Notes: a model not told the origin generated them from the letters alone. 64,000 nucleotides of DNA from Apostichopus japonicus (GCF_037975245.1 NC_092568.1:27028501-27092500), one strand, 5' to 3'. Positions 12,001-23,479 are shown, counted from the first letter of the stretch. Numbers and translations: made by a program.

Positions 12001-15000
12001 CCAAAACGAAATAGATGGCATTTTGTTTGCACCGGAATAGGTCAGAGAGATGAAATTCTGGTGGTGAAAATTAACCTGCGTAGGATATAATCTTGGTTTA
12101 CAAAGTCAAACCAAAGATAGTTAAATTGTGTCCATTGTACATAAAATATTGTTTTAAACTTCATCGTAATTTTCATTTGCCTTTCCTATCAAAGTTTTCA
12201 TGTCGTATCTTTCTTTACATTATCTTTGCACTTGTAATACAGGCTTCCAAAGCTGTTGATTTTCACCTTAAGAAGTATGAATATCTGTTCTAACTACTTA
12301 TTGACTGATGTAGAATTAACTGATGAAACAGTTCACAATAACAAGAATTAACTGCCTAATGGTCAAACAATCTTTCCATACCTGTAACAAGAGAGCACAT
12401 TTTTGTCTTGTTCCTTTTTTACTATTATGATAACCCCACATTGGACCCCCCACCTCCCCCTGGTTGTCCATGTCTGAGAGTGATTGTTGCATGTAATGTA
12501 AAGAAATATGTAGTTGTGTTTCAGCCTGTAAATTACAATCACTTATTGTTTCCCTCAGGACTTGAATTTAAACAGGGTTGTAGTAGAAGAAAAATTAGAC
12601 AAAGGAAATCCTGCCACGGGTCAACCACCTCGAATAAAAAGGAAAAACTATGATCTTGCATCAACTGATAAGTTTTGGCAAGGACAGAAGGGCAAGTAAG
12701 TACTTTCTATGATACTTGCATGAATTAATTGGCCTCCTGCCATCTGGGTGTCACTAATTAAACTAATTATTATCTAAAGTGTGCACTAATTTTTTCAAAG
12801 TTGAAGTTTCAGCCTAGATCTGTGTAGTTAAATCTCACAGTTACTTGTAGCAGCAGTCAGGGTTCATTCAACTTCAAACAATTGGGTTAAGAGGCGTAAA
12901 CGATGTTGACAGTAGCAATTCAGAAGCCGTGTACAGAAATATTGAAGATATAAAATGAGAACACAAACAAGAACATTGATTATATCAAATAGGAACACAC
13001 ACAGAACATTGATGATATCAAATGAGAACACACACAGAATATTGATGATATCAAATGAGAACACAAACAAGAACATTGATGATATCAAATGTGAAAAAAA
13101 ACACAGAACATTGATGTTATCAAATGGGAACACCCACAGAACATTGATAGTATCAAATGGGAACACACAGATCATTGATGATATCAAATGAGAACACAAA
13201 CAAGAACATTGATGATATCAAATGGGAACACAAACAAGAACATTGATGATATCAAATGGGAACACACACTGAACATTGATGATATCAAATGGGAACACAC
13301 ACAGGACATTGATAATATCAAATGGGAACACACACAGAACATTGATGGTATTAAATGGGAACACACACAGAACATTGATGATATCAAATGGGATCAGACA
13401 TAGAACATTGATGACATCAAATGGGAACACACACAGAACATTGATGATATCAAATGGGAAAAAACACAGAACATTGATGATATCAAATGGGATCTTACAC
13501 AGAACATTGATGATATTAAATGGGAAAAAACACAGAACATTGATGATATCAAATGGGATCACACACAGAACATTGATGATATCAAATGGGAACACACACA
13601 GAACATTGATGATATCAAATGGGAACACACACAGAACATTGATGATATCAAATGGGAACACACATAGAACATTGATGATATCACATGGGAACACACACAG
13701 AATATTGATGATATCAAGTGGGAACACACACACAAGATCTGTAAGAGCACTTGGTTAATATTTATGCGATGGCAGTGTTTTTAAATAAAATTTGTTTTTC
13801 TTTCAGTCCATTTCCAGAGGTAGCAGAGGCTGTGCAGGAGGAGTTAGAGACCTACCGAGCATCAGAGGATGAAGTGAAGAAACTCAAACAGGACATGGTA
13901 CGTAGAAAACAGGAATTGTTAGTAAAGGCGTTACTGCTTGGGTTAAGAAGAGGATGTGGAGGAGTATTGGGGAAGGGGCAGAGGTTTGGGAAAGAAAAAC
14001 TGCCATTTGACTGATAGGTAGGGTGTTTATTTCAATGAGTTTGTCCCTGTAAAGAAGCGATATATTTAGTGCGCAAATTGGTTGCATGAATTAAACCATT
14101 GTCGTGCTTCTAGAATTAAACTGACTATGTAGATGTTTAATCGTTACTTTTTGTCAATATCTTAGGGTCTGGAAGGAGAAGATGAATCGGCAATCAGCAT
14201 GCTCTCAGATAACACTGCCAAGCTCACCTCTGCTGTAAGGTACGTTCCTGGTATGAGCACAAACCAAAGTCTGTTTACAGTTTAGTCCTAGTGTTTTGTT
14301 TTGTTGTTTTGTTAACATCACTATGTTTCTGGTGTGTAAATATTAAAGTGTTTAAAACAAAAGAGAGTGGCTAGTTATGCAGTATAATTAGTTGTTCTGT
14401 CACATAAGAAACAAGTCTATAAAGTGTACTGAAAATTGAGAATTATACAATGAAATAGTCTACGGTAATACTGCTTGGAGGTGAGTGGTTGGGTTGCACA
14501 GTCATAACAAGAGTCGTTGCGCTCATGTTGCTTCTTTGAACATGTTCGTTAATCTTCCGACAACTGTCTGTCTGCACATTACATTGACCACCTGGCTTTT
14601 AAGATTCCTCTCCACTGCTCTCACCCCTTTTCCCAATTCCAGGATTAGCAGCAAAGACCAACGAGTGATTCAACCCCAATAAAATAATTTCAATGGATTT
14701 TTGAGACTCGATATTAGTAATGTGGAGACACATTCAAGTTTATTTTATGTTAAAAACAAAGTTAAAATGTTAAACAACTGGTCGCAGAGTTTGTCTTTGA
14801 TATACCAATCTTTTCATTTGCAGTGTGAATTACATTCTTCGTATTGATACTGTTTACTTCATTCCGTTTTTTGCTCAGTTCTTTACCGGAGCTTTTGGAG
14901 AAGAAGAGGTTGATAGATCTACACACCAATGTAGCTACTGCCCTGCTAGAAGAGATAAAGGTAACAACACTTTGTATATTAATGAAGCGAAGAGTGTGTG

Positions 15001-18000
15001 TCGGTGTGAGGTGCAAACGAGTGTCAAGTAATTGCAACTTTTGCTCGATGTATCAATGGTAACATATCAGACATTTTCAGTACAGCAGATTTTGGCCACA
15101 TTCTTAACATCTTTTTTTTTTTTTTCAATCCTTAGGGTAGAAAGTTAGATATGTATTTTGAAATGGAAGAGAAGTTAATGAGCAAGCAGACACAGGACCG
15201 ATCCATCTTAGATGTGATTCAGGATCCAGAGGCGGGCAGACCAACGGATAAACTCAGACTCTTCATCATTCATTATATCTGTACTCCGTCAATGACAGAC
15301 GTGAGTCAATTTTTCCACGTTATTTCTCCGTTATTCTCCATTTAAATCGTTCTTTTTGCTTGCATGCAGTTACATTGTTTCATAACTTTTGTGTTACCGA
15401 GCTGTTTGTCTGCAGCTGCTTCAGTTATTAGTTATATCAATTTTCATCTGTAATATTGCTTCTTAATTTGAGATTTATCCCCAGAGAGGTTAGATTAGTA
15501 TCACTTGATGTTTTCATATTTTCATTTTCATGTTTTTGTGTTACCAAGCTATTTGTTTGCAGCTGCTTCAGTTATTAGTTATATCATTTTTATCTGTAGT
15601 ATTGTTTCTAAATTTGAGATTTATACCCAGAGAGGTTAGATTAGTATCACTTGATGTTTTCATATTTTCCTTTTCATGTTTTTATTATTCACAGGCTGAG
15701 TTTGATCAATATGCTATGGCCTTACAGACAGCTGGATGTAATCTGGCAGCCCTGCAGTACATTAAGCAGTGGAAGTAAGTATATAGTAATGGATACGTTA
15801 TCAAGTTTAGAGTTAATAAGGTGCAGGGAAAAAAAAAAAGTTCAGGAAAATGGTGGCATTTACATCTGTCATGGAGTAAAAATTTGAGTTGTCCCAATAT
15901 TCTATTATTAAATTATAAAAATATGGATTCTAATTTCTTTGAATTATGATTATTTTTGTTTTATAGAGCATTTGCCAAATTGTCATCTCCTAATCAGTAT
16001 GGAGGAGGAGGAACCAAAACAGTTGGAATGTTCTCAAAGCTCATGAGCACTGGATCCCAATTTGTAATGGAAGGTGTGAAGAACTTTGTAGTTAAGAAAC
16101 ATGTAAGTGTTCTATGGTTTCTATTGCAACAAGCTCTCATTTCTATTCAGTATTGCATCCCAGAATGCAATGTAAAATGGTCAAGTGGCTATACGAGTGC
16201 AAATACGTGAAGGAGTTTTTTGTAGTGTTTAATAATCAGTTCAGATTTATCCAAACTGGTACACGAAAGTTAATTACTATTTATCCCCTGGAAGTTTTGA
16301 ATAAAAAAGTGTCACCTTCAAGTAGAGGGAGGAAATATCACGAAAAAGTTGCAGAGGTTGTAGGTTTTTACTTGAATGGCAAATTTTTTACTGTTCCTCA
16401 TCTTGGACAAATCCAACGTTTCCACTCAGAAATGGTCACGGACTACTGGTGAGAAGTGAATTCTCCTCCTCCCCTCCCCCTCCTCCCATCCCCCTCCTCC
16501 TCTTCCTCCTCCTCTCTGTTTAGCAGAGAATGCAGCCATCACATTCACTTATGGTTGCCGACTAGCTGCTTAAGATAAGGGTGACTGTCATCTCTCGTTT
16601 CCTAATCAGCTGACCATTTAAGGGCTTGAAAGAGAATTCGAACAAGGGTCATGTGTAATGGTGATGACCTTAACCCTTAACAGTAAAACATAGCAGTGTA
16701 GGTTGTTGGTGGCTTGAGCCGGCTATATCCTTGATACTAGATACAATAATCCCAAATGTGTTGTATGTATAAGAAACATAAAATATACTTTCCTTCCTGA
16801 GCTGTTCATATTATTCGTACCTACAGAATCTTCCAGTCACTCGGGTAGTAGATGCCCTGATGGAATTGAAGTCAGACCAGGTAACTTGATCAATATCTAT
16901 ATCCGTGCTCGTAAATATACAAGAACTGAACACAAAGCTAAGTTTCGAAATTGCATTTTACGGAATGGATAAACCTGTAAATATATAAAAGTTGTTTAAG
17001 TTGTAAAAGTGAAAAGTGAAATTTTTTGAAAATTTATCAGGCATCTATTGAAAAATTGTGTATTTCTAACAGTAACTAGTACAGGATCAATTTGTGTACT
17101 TATAGCATTGTTGTCTAACCAATCCACATATATACGTCTTCGGTACTAATGTGATAGGAACGATGTATCAATCTAACCCCGGAAAATATTTAACAATTTA
17201 CCCAAAATGTGAAATTTAAAAGTAGTTCCCTTTATGCCTAACACATACAAAACATTAACGTTTATGGTCATTAAGCTAGGCATTGAAGTATCTACTTTCA
17301 TTTATTGACATTTCTTCAGCATTTTATTACTTTTTAATCTTTGGACAAAGTTAAGTGACTTAACTGATGCATATGTAAAACAAATGTATGTTTAAGATGA
17401 TAATGACCTTTATGCCATATTTTGTGTTGCATTCATTTTTGGATGGAGTGCTGTTACCATGGCAAACAGATGTGTGAGATTTAAGGTACACTATGTATGT
17501 GTTCTTAGTAGCTATTTGTAACATGTCTGTCTGTTTGCATCTCTGTTTATTGCAGGAAACTGATGAATACAGATACTTTGACCCTAAACTACTAAGGTCA
17601 ACAGACAGGTAAGCTATCGGTAGATTGATGTACAAATCATGCTGCAGAGCCCTACATAGAAGCATAGGCAGGAGTACAAGGTGCAACAACTTGCACCGAT
17701 ATGTGATCATAAAATCATCTTCAAATATATCAGAAAATTCGAAAGACCCTGAAATTTTATCAATCATTATCTGTCTGTCAATCACATCTTACTTACATTT
17801 AATCTATTTCTCTTCAGACTAGAACATTGTATTTTTGAATTGTATTGTGTTTCATTGCATTGTATTACATTGTATTGCTTTGTATTGTGTTGCATTGCTT
17901 GCATTGTATTGTATTATATTTTATTTGGTTGTGTTGTGTTGCAATGCATTGTATTACATTGCATTGTATTACATTGTATTGTATTTCATTGTATTGTATT

Positions 18001-21000
18001 ACTTTGCATTGTATTACATTACATTGTATTGTATTACATTGTATTGTATTACATTACATTGTATTGTATTACTTTGCATTGTATTACATTACATTGTATT
18101 GTATTACATAACATTGTATTGTATTACTTTGCATTGTATTACATTACATTGTATTGTATTACTTTGCATTGTATTACATTACATTGTATTGTATTACATT
18201 GTATTGTATTACATTACATTGTATTGTATTACTTTGCATTGTATTACATTACATTTGTATATTTATTTGTTTCATCACAATTTACAGTGTGACGGGAAGT
18301 CTCCTATAAAGCCTGTAAGGCTTAACAAAGTAGGAGACTCCCCAAAAAGAAAAAGAAAGAAAAACTTAAGAATAGAAAAAGAAAAGTTAATAGTAGCATC
18401 TACAATGATGAAATAATCGAATTGACTTTACTTGAAATTAATAATGTTAATAAGCAATCCTAACAATCTTTATAATGATCTTAATCGCAAACACACACAA
18501 GAATAAATCCATCAATAGTGAGAAATAATTACAGTTTGGAGATTCCTTTTGAATACAGAGTAAGAAGGCTTATTCTTAACATTATCCTGGAGATTATTCC
18601 ACGTTTTTATAGCACGAATACGAGGGTTAAAAGAACTTAAAGTACTTCGTTGGGATAAAACATGGGCGTTATTACAAAGGCGTGTTTGATGGTTGTGGAT
18701 TAGTCTATTGCTATATATAAAATCTTTAAAAGCCTCGGGTAGCAATCCATTCCATGCTTTATATGCAAATGTTGCAAGCTGGACTCTTATAATATCATTT
18801 AGTTTTAATAAATTTAATCTTTTGTATAATGGGGTAGTATGATCACGTGGTGCAGCATGTGATATATGGCGGATAGCTCTCTTCTGGAGGACACATAGGT
18901 GATTAAGATTTGTAGAATAGGTTCCTGACCAAATAGTCGTGCAATAAGTTAATTGGGGTAAAATCAGAGTTATATACAGTGTTCTGAGTATATTTGGAGG
19001 TAAATGATGTTTTAATTTGCATATAATACCAGTGTTTCTAGCCACTCTGTTACAGACTGCTGATATGTGATCACGCCACGAAAGTTTATTGTCTATGTGT
19101 ACACCCAAGAACTTAGTAGTGTTAACCCGATTAATAATTTTATCATTCATGGTAATATTGTGATCCCATCTGAATGAGTGACTAGCATTAAACACCATAT
19201 AATTAGTTTTTTCTATATTAAGAGATAATTTGTTTGCTGCAAACCAGCTGGAAAATTTAGTTAGTTCAGTAGAAACAGTTTTATGTGATGAGAGTAGATT
19301 TTGGGAATCGAAGAAAATATTTGTGTCGTCGGCAAATAATATTGTTTTAGCAATATCGGAGACATTAACGATATCATTGACATAAATTATAAATAGTAAT
19401 GGACCTAGTATAGAACCCTGAGGAACTCCGCAAGCGATTTTAGCAAGTTCAGATTTAGAATTTTTATATAAAGTGTACTGGTATCTATTTGAAAGATAAC
19501 TATCTAGCCAATTTAGGGTTGTTCCTCTGATACCATAAAAAAATAATTTACTTAGTAATATTTTGTGATCGATGGTGTCAAAGGCTTTGGATAGGTCGAG
19601 AAATACGCCTACACAGGTATTATTCTTATCAAGACTATTATAAATATTGTTGACTGCATCTGCTAAAGCTAATTCTGTAGAATGGTCAGGACGAAATCCG
19701 TACTGCTCGTTATTAAGAACATTATATTTACATAGAAAACTGTATATACGATTAAACATTAATCGTTCAATGATTTTTGAAAAGACTGACAATAAAGATA
19801 TAGGGCGGTAATTCTCAAAATGACTGGGGTCTCCTTTTTTAAAGATTGGTTTTACCTTTGCTATTTTAAGCTTATCCGGAAAAATGCCGGTGTTAAAAGA
19901 AATATTGCAGAGATGAGTTAAAGGCTTTACAATGTATGGGATAACTTGTTTGATAATACCTGGCTTAAAGTCATCATAGCCTGCTGCTTTGTTTGGTTTC
20001 ACATTTGTGTGAGCAACTTTTAAAACTTCTTCTACTGTTACTGGATATGTAAATATGGAATGGCATACCTTGTCATTATTATGTAAAAAATGGTCCGCTT
20101 TTAGTTTAATATTAATCTTACTAGCGAGGTTATAACCAAGATTTACAAAGTATTTGTTAAAGTTGCTAGCGATGTCATTATCATTGCTAATTTCGCAATC
20201 ATCATTTTTAAATGTTGCTGGATATGATGAGTCTTTACCGTTTTTATTGAGAATTTCATTAATTGTACTCCAAGTACTGTTTACGTTGTTTCTACTCTGC
20301 TTGAATTTATCATAAAAGTATAATCGTTTGGAATATCGTATAACATGGTTTAATTTATTACGGTACATTTTGTAAATAGACTTAGTATGTTCAGTCGGAT
20401 TCTTCAAATAACGTCTAAATAATATGTTCTTCCTTTTGATTGATTTTAAAATGCCCTTAGTGATCCAGGGATGTTTTTTAGTACGTTTCTTTTTTGGATT
20501 GAACACTTGAGTAGGAAAGCAATTATTATACGTAGTATTGAAATAATAGTAAAATGTATTATAAGCAATATTAACATCTGGTTCGTTTAGGACATTGTCC
20601 CACGTAGTTTTCCCAATTTCAGAAGTGAAACTTTTTATATTATTATCACTGTAATTACGTGCATAGATGGGATTATTTTGTCGGCGATTAGTCTCGAGGG
20701 CATTGACAAACACTGGAAAGTGATCAGTGATATCAGTTACAAAAATACCTGATGAAAGTTTAGAATTACTATTGGTTATAATATTGTCAATCAAAGTTGA
20801 AGAGGTACTGTTCACTCTGGTTGGTCTTGATATTGTTGGATAAAAACCATTTGAGTAAAGGTTATTTAGAAACTCTGGTGATTTGTTTTTATCTAACAAA
20901 TCAATATTAAAATCCCCCATAATGTAGGAAGTACAGTTTAGCTGATTAATGGTAGTACAAATATTTTGCATGTTATAATAAAATTGTTCTAAAGAACCAT

Positions 21001-23034
21001 TTGGAGGTCTATAAACAATACCAATAATTATTTTCTCTTTAGAATTTGGCAAGTTTGCCTCAATAAATAAGGATTCAATGATATCGTTGAATGTTGATAG
21101 ATCTGGTTGGTGTTTAAAGTTTAAACCATTGTGCACATATAAGCAGACACCGCCACCCCTTCTATTAACACATTGCATTGTATTACATTGTATTGTATTA
21201 CATTGTATTGTATTATTGCATTGTATGTATTATATGTATTTTATGTGATTGTGTTGCATTGCCATGCCTTGTCTTGCGTTGCATTGTATTGTATTCTCCA
21301 ATTTTGATGGTTGCTTCAATTTTACTCTTCAGTTCAACAATACCAAGGAGCAAGACACCATTCCAAGAGGCCATTGTCTTTGTCGTTGGAGGTGGAAACT
21401 ACATAGAATACCAGAACCTGATGGATTATTTAAAGGTATATAACAGAAAAGGAAACATATAAATTTTTATTTAATATTATAAACTTGACATAACTTTACT
21501 TAAGTTGTCATCTCAGGTGATGTTCTTAAATGTCTGTTGCTTTTACAATATAGATGCCTTAAATATGGAGAGGAAAATAATTGTGCTCCTTGAAGGCAAA
21601 GTAAACAAATGAGCTCATTAGCTTAGGTTTAATGTTAACATTTATTCATTCTTAATGCTGTGTTTTAGGTTTTGTTAATGTTATTGATGAATGGAGGAAC
21701 AGTGAAGGATGAAATCAGATGACATTGTATTATTTTTTTAATCATTTTATAGTAAACATTAACTGTGGAAATAAATTGCTTTTGTGCTAATCAAATGAGT
21801 GGTAAATGAGCAACAATTTCTATTTTAAACAAACTCTGCAAACAGTGTAAAAATGTAACATGCAATTGTAATTGTTGATTCATATTTTACTAAGGCAGTT
21901 ATGCTGGAAGTCCTCTTTTGGAAAAGTTAAGTGCCATCATAGGATTATGAAACAAATGAAAAGAAAAAGAAAGAAAGAATGAAGCAAAAAACAAAAGAAA
22001 AAAAAATCAGTCAAGATTTTGATGCATGAATGGAAAATGTTTAATATTACGTTTGGTAAATATCATTCTGTTTTGTATTATCATTCGTTATGACCAGTGC
22101 TGCTCATTATTCTGTATTTATTCTGTATTTTTTTTCCCTTCAAAGGGTAAAACATCTTACGGAGGTGCTCCCAAGAGGATTACATACGGCTGTAGTGAAA
22201 TCTTCAATGCTGAACAGTTTCTAGAGCAGGTTTGTGATATTAGCTGCAATTCGAAATATCCATCGTTTATTTTAGTAACAAGCTATTCATAATTTGAATT
22301 TTTTTACTGTATTTTAAGATGTTTCTCTAATTATTATGACTTGATGATGATTGACAACTTGCACACAGAGTGTAAATTATGCAAATTAGTCATTGCCTAT
22401 CTACATCCTTAAAGAGAGAGTGTTGCAGTCCTAGCCTGCATGTTGATATTTTGCTGTGAGACTTGAAAGCCCCTTCTTTGAAGTGTTAAAACTCTTGTGG
22501 TTTATTAAACTATCAACAAAATAAACCTATTTTTATCTCTCTAAGGTATTTATATGGTGCGAGAATTTATGTGGTAAACACAATCACCTGAGGTAGGATT
22601 GTGGGAAATCTAATAGAGATTCCATCTCCATCAGGACTATTTTTAGTCGGGTGAAGTCAACAATGTACACACCTACAGCCTTCTTTATGAGTCTCCTAGA
22701 CATGTTTTCTATGTATGTGTATGTATGTATTTTAGATCCTCCTGCAAGCAGGAACTCGCGAAGAAGCCATCATTGGCTTATCAAAGCCGCCAGCTGACCG
22801 AAGTCAGTCTCTTACATTCATATTTAACGTCCTTGATTCTGAATTGTTAATTGTCAACAACTCTGTAACTCGACGACATACATTAATCTGGGAGTGACTC
22901 GAACCGGGGACCTTATGATTGAAAGGCACCGGCGTTAACCACTGAGTTAACACTCCTAGCTAACACTTCTGATACTAGTCTGCCTGTTTCTTTCTACTCT
23001 GCAGCTCTCACTGCTTGGGGAACAGATGCATTGA
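6016..23034 (+). CDS. SCFD1: SCFD1/SLY1, Sec1/Munc18-family ER-Golgi SNARE regulator, complete, 21 coding exons
   Basis: Exons: 6016-6046, 6855-6925, 7397-7485, 8075-8165, 8524-8646, 9236-9323, 10163-10308, 10915-11000, 11850-11949, 12559-12695, 13807-13897, 14166-14239, 14879-14960, 15136-15300, 15695-15774, 15967-16102, 16827-16880, 17556-17608, 21333-21435, 22146-22229, 23005-23034. All have GT-AG borders and the phases agree. They sum to 1914 bases (637 codons plus stop), close to the roughly 640 residues of animal SCFD1. Diagnostic stretches are [13 protein letters not shown] (exon 3), [12 protein letters not shown] (exon 4), [16 protein letters not shown] (exon 5), [14 protein letters not shown] (exon 8), [17 protein letters not shown] (exon 9), [18 protein letters not shown] (exon 12) and [17 protein letters not shown] (exon 19). 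The start ATG gives MAASIREKQ, matching the animal N-terminus. SLY1 binds the syntaxin-5 N-peptide and promotes SNARE assembly in ER-Golgi traffic; the role here is inferred from orthology. The protein is cytosolic, with no signal peptide or membrane segment. Introns hold a minisatellite, an antisense LINE and a SINE, but no coding exon is broken. Confidence 0.95.
12940..13735. repeat. 33-bp minisatellite in SCFD1 intron 10
   Basis: There are about 24 tandem copies of a unit of about 33 bp. The unit is built from AACATTGATGATATCAAATG followed by GGAACACACACAG, with variants in the GGAACACACA part (GGAAAAAACA, GGATCACACA, GAGAACACAAACA). Because 33 is a multiple of three and the unit lacks stops in several frames, long apparent frames run through both strands (160 codons plus, 171 codons minus). 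These are artefacts of periodicity. Confidence 0.93.
15391..15684. repeat. 147-bp direct tandem duplication in SCFD1 intron 14
   Basis: Two copies start GTGTTACCRAGCTRTTTGT at 15391 and 15538. They run on through CAGCTGCTTCAGTTATTAGT and AGAGAGGTTAGATTAGTATC with few differences. The second copy ends about 10 bases before the exon 15 acceptor, so the duplication lies in and near the branch-point region. Confidence 0.85.
17824..18262. repeat. Pentamer-based repeat (RYAAT/ATTRY type), SCFD1 intron 18, tail side of the LINE
   Basis: About 440 bases of ATTGT/ATTAC/ATTGC pentamers (for example GTATTACATTGTATTGTATT). Read on the minus strand these are TGTAA/TACAA units directly following the 3' end of the LINE at 18263-21178. 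They give misleading plus-strand frames rich in C, I, L and Y of up to 193 codons. Confidence 0.92.
18263..21178 (-). mobile_element. 5'-truncated non-LTR retrotransposon (LINE), L2/CR1-like, antisense in SCFD1 intron 18
   Basis: The minus-strand element holds one long open frame (21178-18512). After the frame, the 3' UTR contains a strong nested hairpin: arms AGTCTCCTA/TAGGAGACT at 18298-18306 and 18331-18339, inner arms AAGCCT/AGGCTT at 18309-18323. Then comes a pentamer tail of TGTAA/TACAA type (18262 downward), the 3' architecture described for L2-clade LINEs. At the 5' end the element stops abruptly at about 21175 inside another pentamer tract, and the first part of the endonuclease is missing, as expected from incomplete reverse transcription. 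Because both sides are pentamer repeats, a target-site duplication cannot be read. Confidence 0.88.
18512..21178 (-). CDS. LINE endonuclease/reverse transcriptase, open frame of 888 codons, N-terminally truncated
   Basis: Order of domains: a partial exonuclease-endonuclease-phosphatase domain with [12 protein letters not shown] (residues 56-67), MGDFNIDLL (GDFN at 88-91) and TDHFPVF (151-157); a linker with a basic stretch ([10 protein letters not shown] near 230); and a reverse transcriptase with [17 protein letters not shown] (from about 456), [27 protein letters not shown] (catalytic Asp about 528), [13 protein letters not shown] (from about 584) and ILFADD (FADD 615-618). Then follow [12 protein letters not shown] and a C-terminal region ending in [11 protein letters not shown]. 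No stop or frameshift interrupts the frame, suggesting a recent insertion. About 60 residues of the endonuclease are missing compared with intact relatives. The first codons (MQCV) are partly made from the flanking repeat, so this ATG is not a natural start. Exact clade (L2, CR1, Crack or similar) needs a tree. Confidence 0.9.
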   Translation of the reverse strand: MQCVNRRGGGVCLYVHNGLNFKHQPDLSTFNDIIESLFIEANLPNSKEKIIIGIVYRPPNGSLEQFYYNMQNICTTINQLNCTSYIMGDFNIDLLDKNKSPEFLNNLYSNGFYPTISRPTRVNSTSSTLIDNIITNSNSKLSSGIFVTDITDHFPVFVNALETNRRQNNPIYARNYSDNNIKSFTSEIGKTTWDNVLNEPDVNIAYNTFYYYFNTTYNNCFPTQVFNPKKKRTKKHPWITKGILKSIKRKNILFRRYLKNPTEHTKSIYKMYRNKLNHVIRYSKRLYFYDKFKQSRNNVNSTWSTINEILNKNGKDSSYPATFKNDDCEISNDNDIASNFNKYFVNLGYNLASKINIKLKADHFLHNNDKVCHSIFTYPVTVEEVLKVAHTNVKPNKAAGYDDFKPGIIKQVIPYIVKPLTHLCNISFNTGIFPDKLKIAKVKPIFKKGDPSHFENYRPISLLSVFSKIIERLMFNRIYSFLCKYNVLNNEQYGFRPDHSTELALADAVNNIYNSLDKNNTCVGVFLDLSKAFDTIDHKILLSKLFFYGIRGTTLNWLDSYLSNRYQYTLYKNSKSELAKIACGVPQGSILGPLLFIIYVNDIVNVSDIAKTILFADDTNIFFDSQNLLSSHKTVSTELTKFSSWFAANKLSLNIEKTNYMVFNASHSFRWDHNITMNDKIINRVNTTKFLGVHIDNKLSWRDHISAVCNRVARNTGIICKLKHHLPPNILRTLYITLILPQLTYCTTIWSGTYSTNLNHLCVLQKRAIRHISHAAPRDHTTPLYKRLNLLKLNDIIRVQLATFAYKAWNGLLPEAFKDFIYSNRLIHNHQTRLCNNAHVLSQRSTLSSFNPRIRAIKTWNNLQDNVKNKPSYSVFKRNLQTVIISHY
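21179..21295. repeat. Pentamer repeat on the 5' side of the LINE
   Basis: GTATTACATTGTATT-type pentamers, decaying after 21215 into ATGTATTATATG and GCATTGCCATGCC words. It is the same repeat type as 17824-18262. The SCFD1 exon 19 acceptor follows at 21332. Confidence 0.85.
22735..22953 (-). mobile_element. tRNA-derived SINE in the last SCFD1 intron
   Basis: Read on the minus strand, 22953-22889 resembles a tRNA. There is an A-box-like AACTCAGTGGTTAACG, an anticodon-arm-like GGTGCCTTTCAATCATAAGG and a B-box GGTTCGAGTC (22905-22896). A non-tRNA body of about 150 bases follows, with small hairpins (CTGACTTCGGTCAG, CCTGCTTGCAGG), then an ACATAC-rich tail. The upstream TTTTAG at 22734 makes it look like an exon in the SCFD1 frame, but the true last exon lies beyond it. 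Confidence 0.72.
23005..23034 (+). CDS. SCFD1: Terminal coding micro-exon of SCFD1
   Basis: After TTTCTACTCTGCAG the frame reads LSLLGEQMH and stops at TGA 23032-23034. It joins in phase to FNAEQFLEQ of exon 20 and matches the family's C-terminal LSQLG-type end. The exon is only nine codons plus stop, so gene finders could easily miss it. Confidence 0.88.
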   Translation, partial: LSLLGEQMH

Positions 23035-23479
23035 TTTCACACACAGAAAAGGGTTCCTGTCTGCAACATAACCTTAGTACTCGGTAAAAACGCAGCTGTG
23101 AGCGGCCTCTATTCCCTTCCCTCCATGAATCGAGGGCTGTGTAAGCTGCTTCAAAAACGAGATTCATAACATTGACGACGTAACATGCTACTGTCGATTT
23201 AAAGTGAGAGAAGGGGTGTGAACTCTATTTACTTGTATTTATTAAAAGTTAATAAAAAAGTGAAAAATTTGTAAGATATCGTAAATGATTGAGGAATGTA
23301 CTCCTAAAGACTGAATACAGCAGGAGAGGGAAGCTTCTAGTGTTTTGCTTTCTTTTCTTATTCGAAGTGGTTTTTATTTCCGTTATGAGAGATGTACCAG
23401 CTCACTTGACTGTACAAAAGAATGTGATTGTATGGAATGTTAATTGGAATCATTCAAGGCAGATTAGCCAGTATAGATG
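23035..23479. other. SCFD1 3' UTR and downstream flank
   Basis: This probably starts with the 3' UTR up to shortly after the AATAAA at 23251. The 89-codon plus frame at 23289-23558 has no recognisable family. Confidence 0.45.
23251..23256 (+). terminator. Likely SCFD1 polyadenylation signal
   Basis: AATAAA lies 217 bases after the SCFD1 stop codon on the sense strand. The position fits a short 3' UTR. No transcript evidence is available. Confidence 0.5.

Noticed and set aside
12940-13735. Regularly spaced repeats resembling a CRISPR array
   Set aside because: The units are contiguous with no unique spacers, in an animal intron. The same applies to the 28519-29070 and 52672-53288 arrays.
13218-13758. 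Overlapping frames of 171 codons (minus) and 160 codons (plus)
   Set aside because: They lie entirely in the 33-bp minisatellite, and the peptide repeats are a by-product of a period divisible by three.
16114-16452. 112-codon plus frame after SCFD1 exon 16
   Set aside because: It lies in the intron, no family is recognised, and it does not connect to the SCFD1 frame.
17835-18416. 193-codon plus frame rich in Cys, Ile, Leu and Tyr
   Set aside because: It is produced by the ATTRY pentamer repeat and has no protein-like composition.
22735-22910. Alternative SCFD1 last exon starting [16 protein letters not shown]
   Set aside because: The sequence is the antisense body of a tRNA-derived SINE. 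The exon at 23005 matches the conserved C-terminus.
22889-22953. Functional tRNA gene on the minus strand
   Set aside because: A- and B-boxes are present, but the acceptor stem does not pair convincingly and it is joined to a SINE body.
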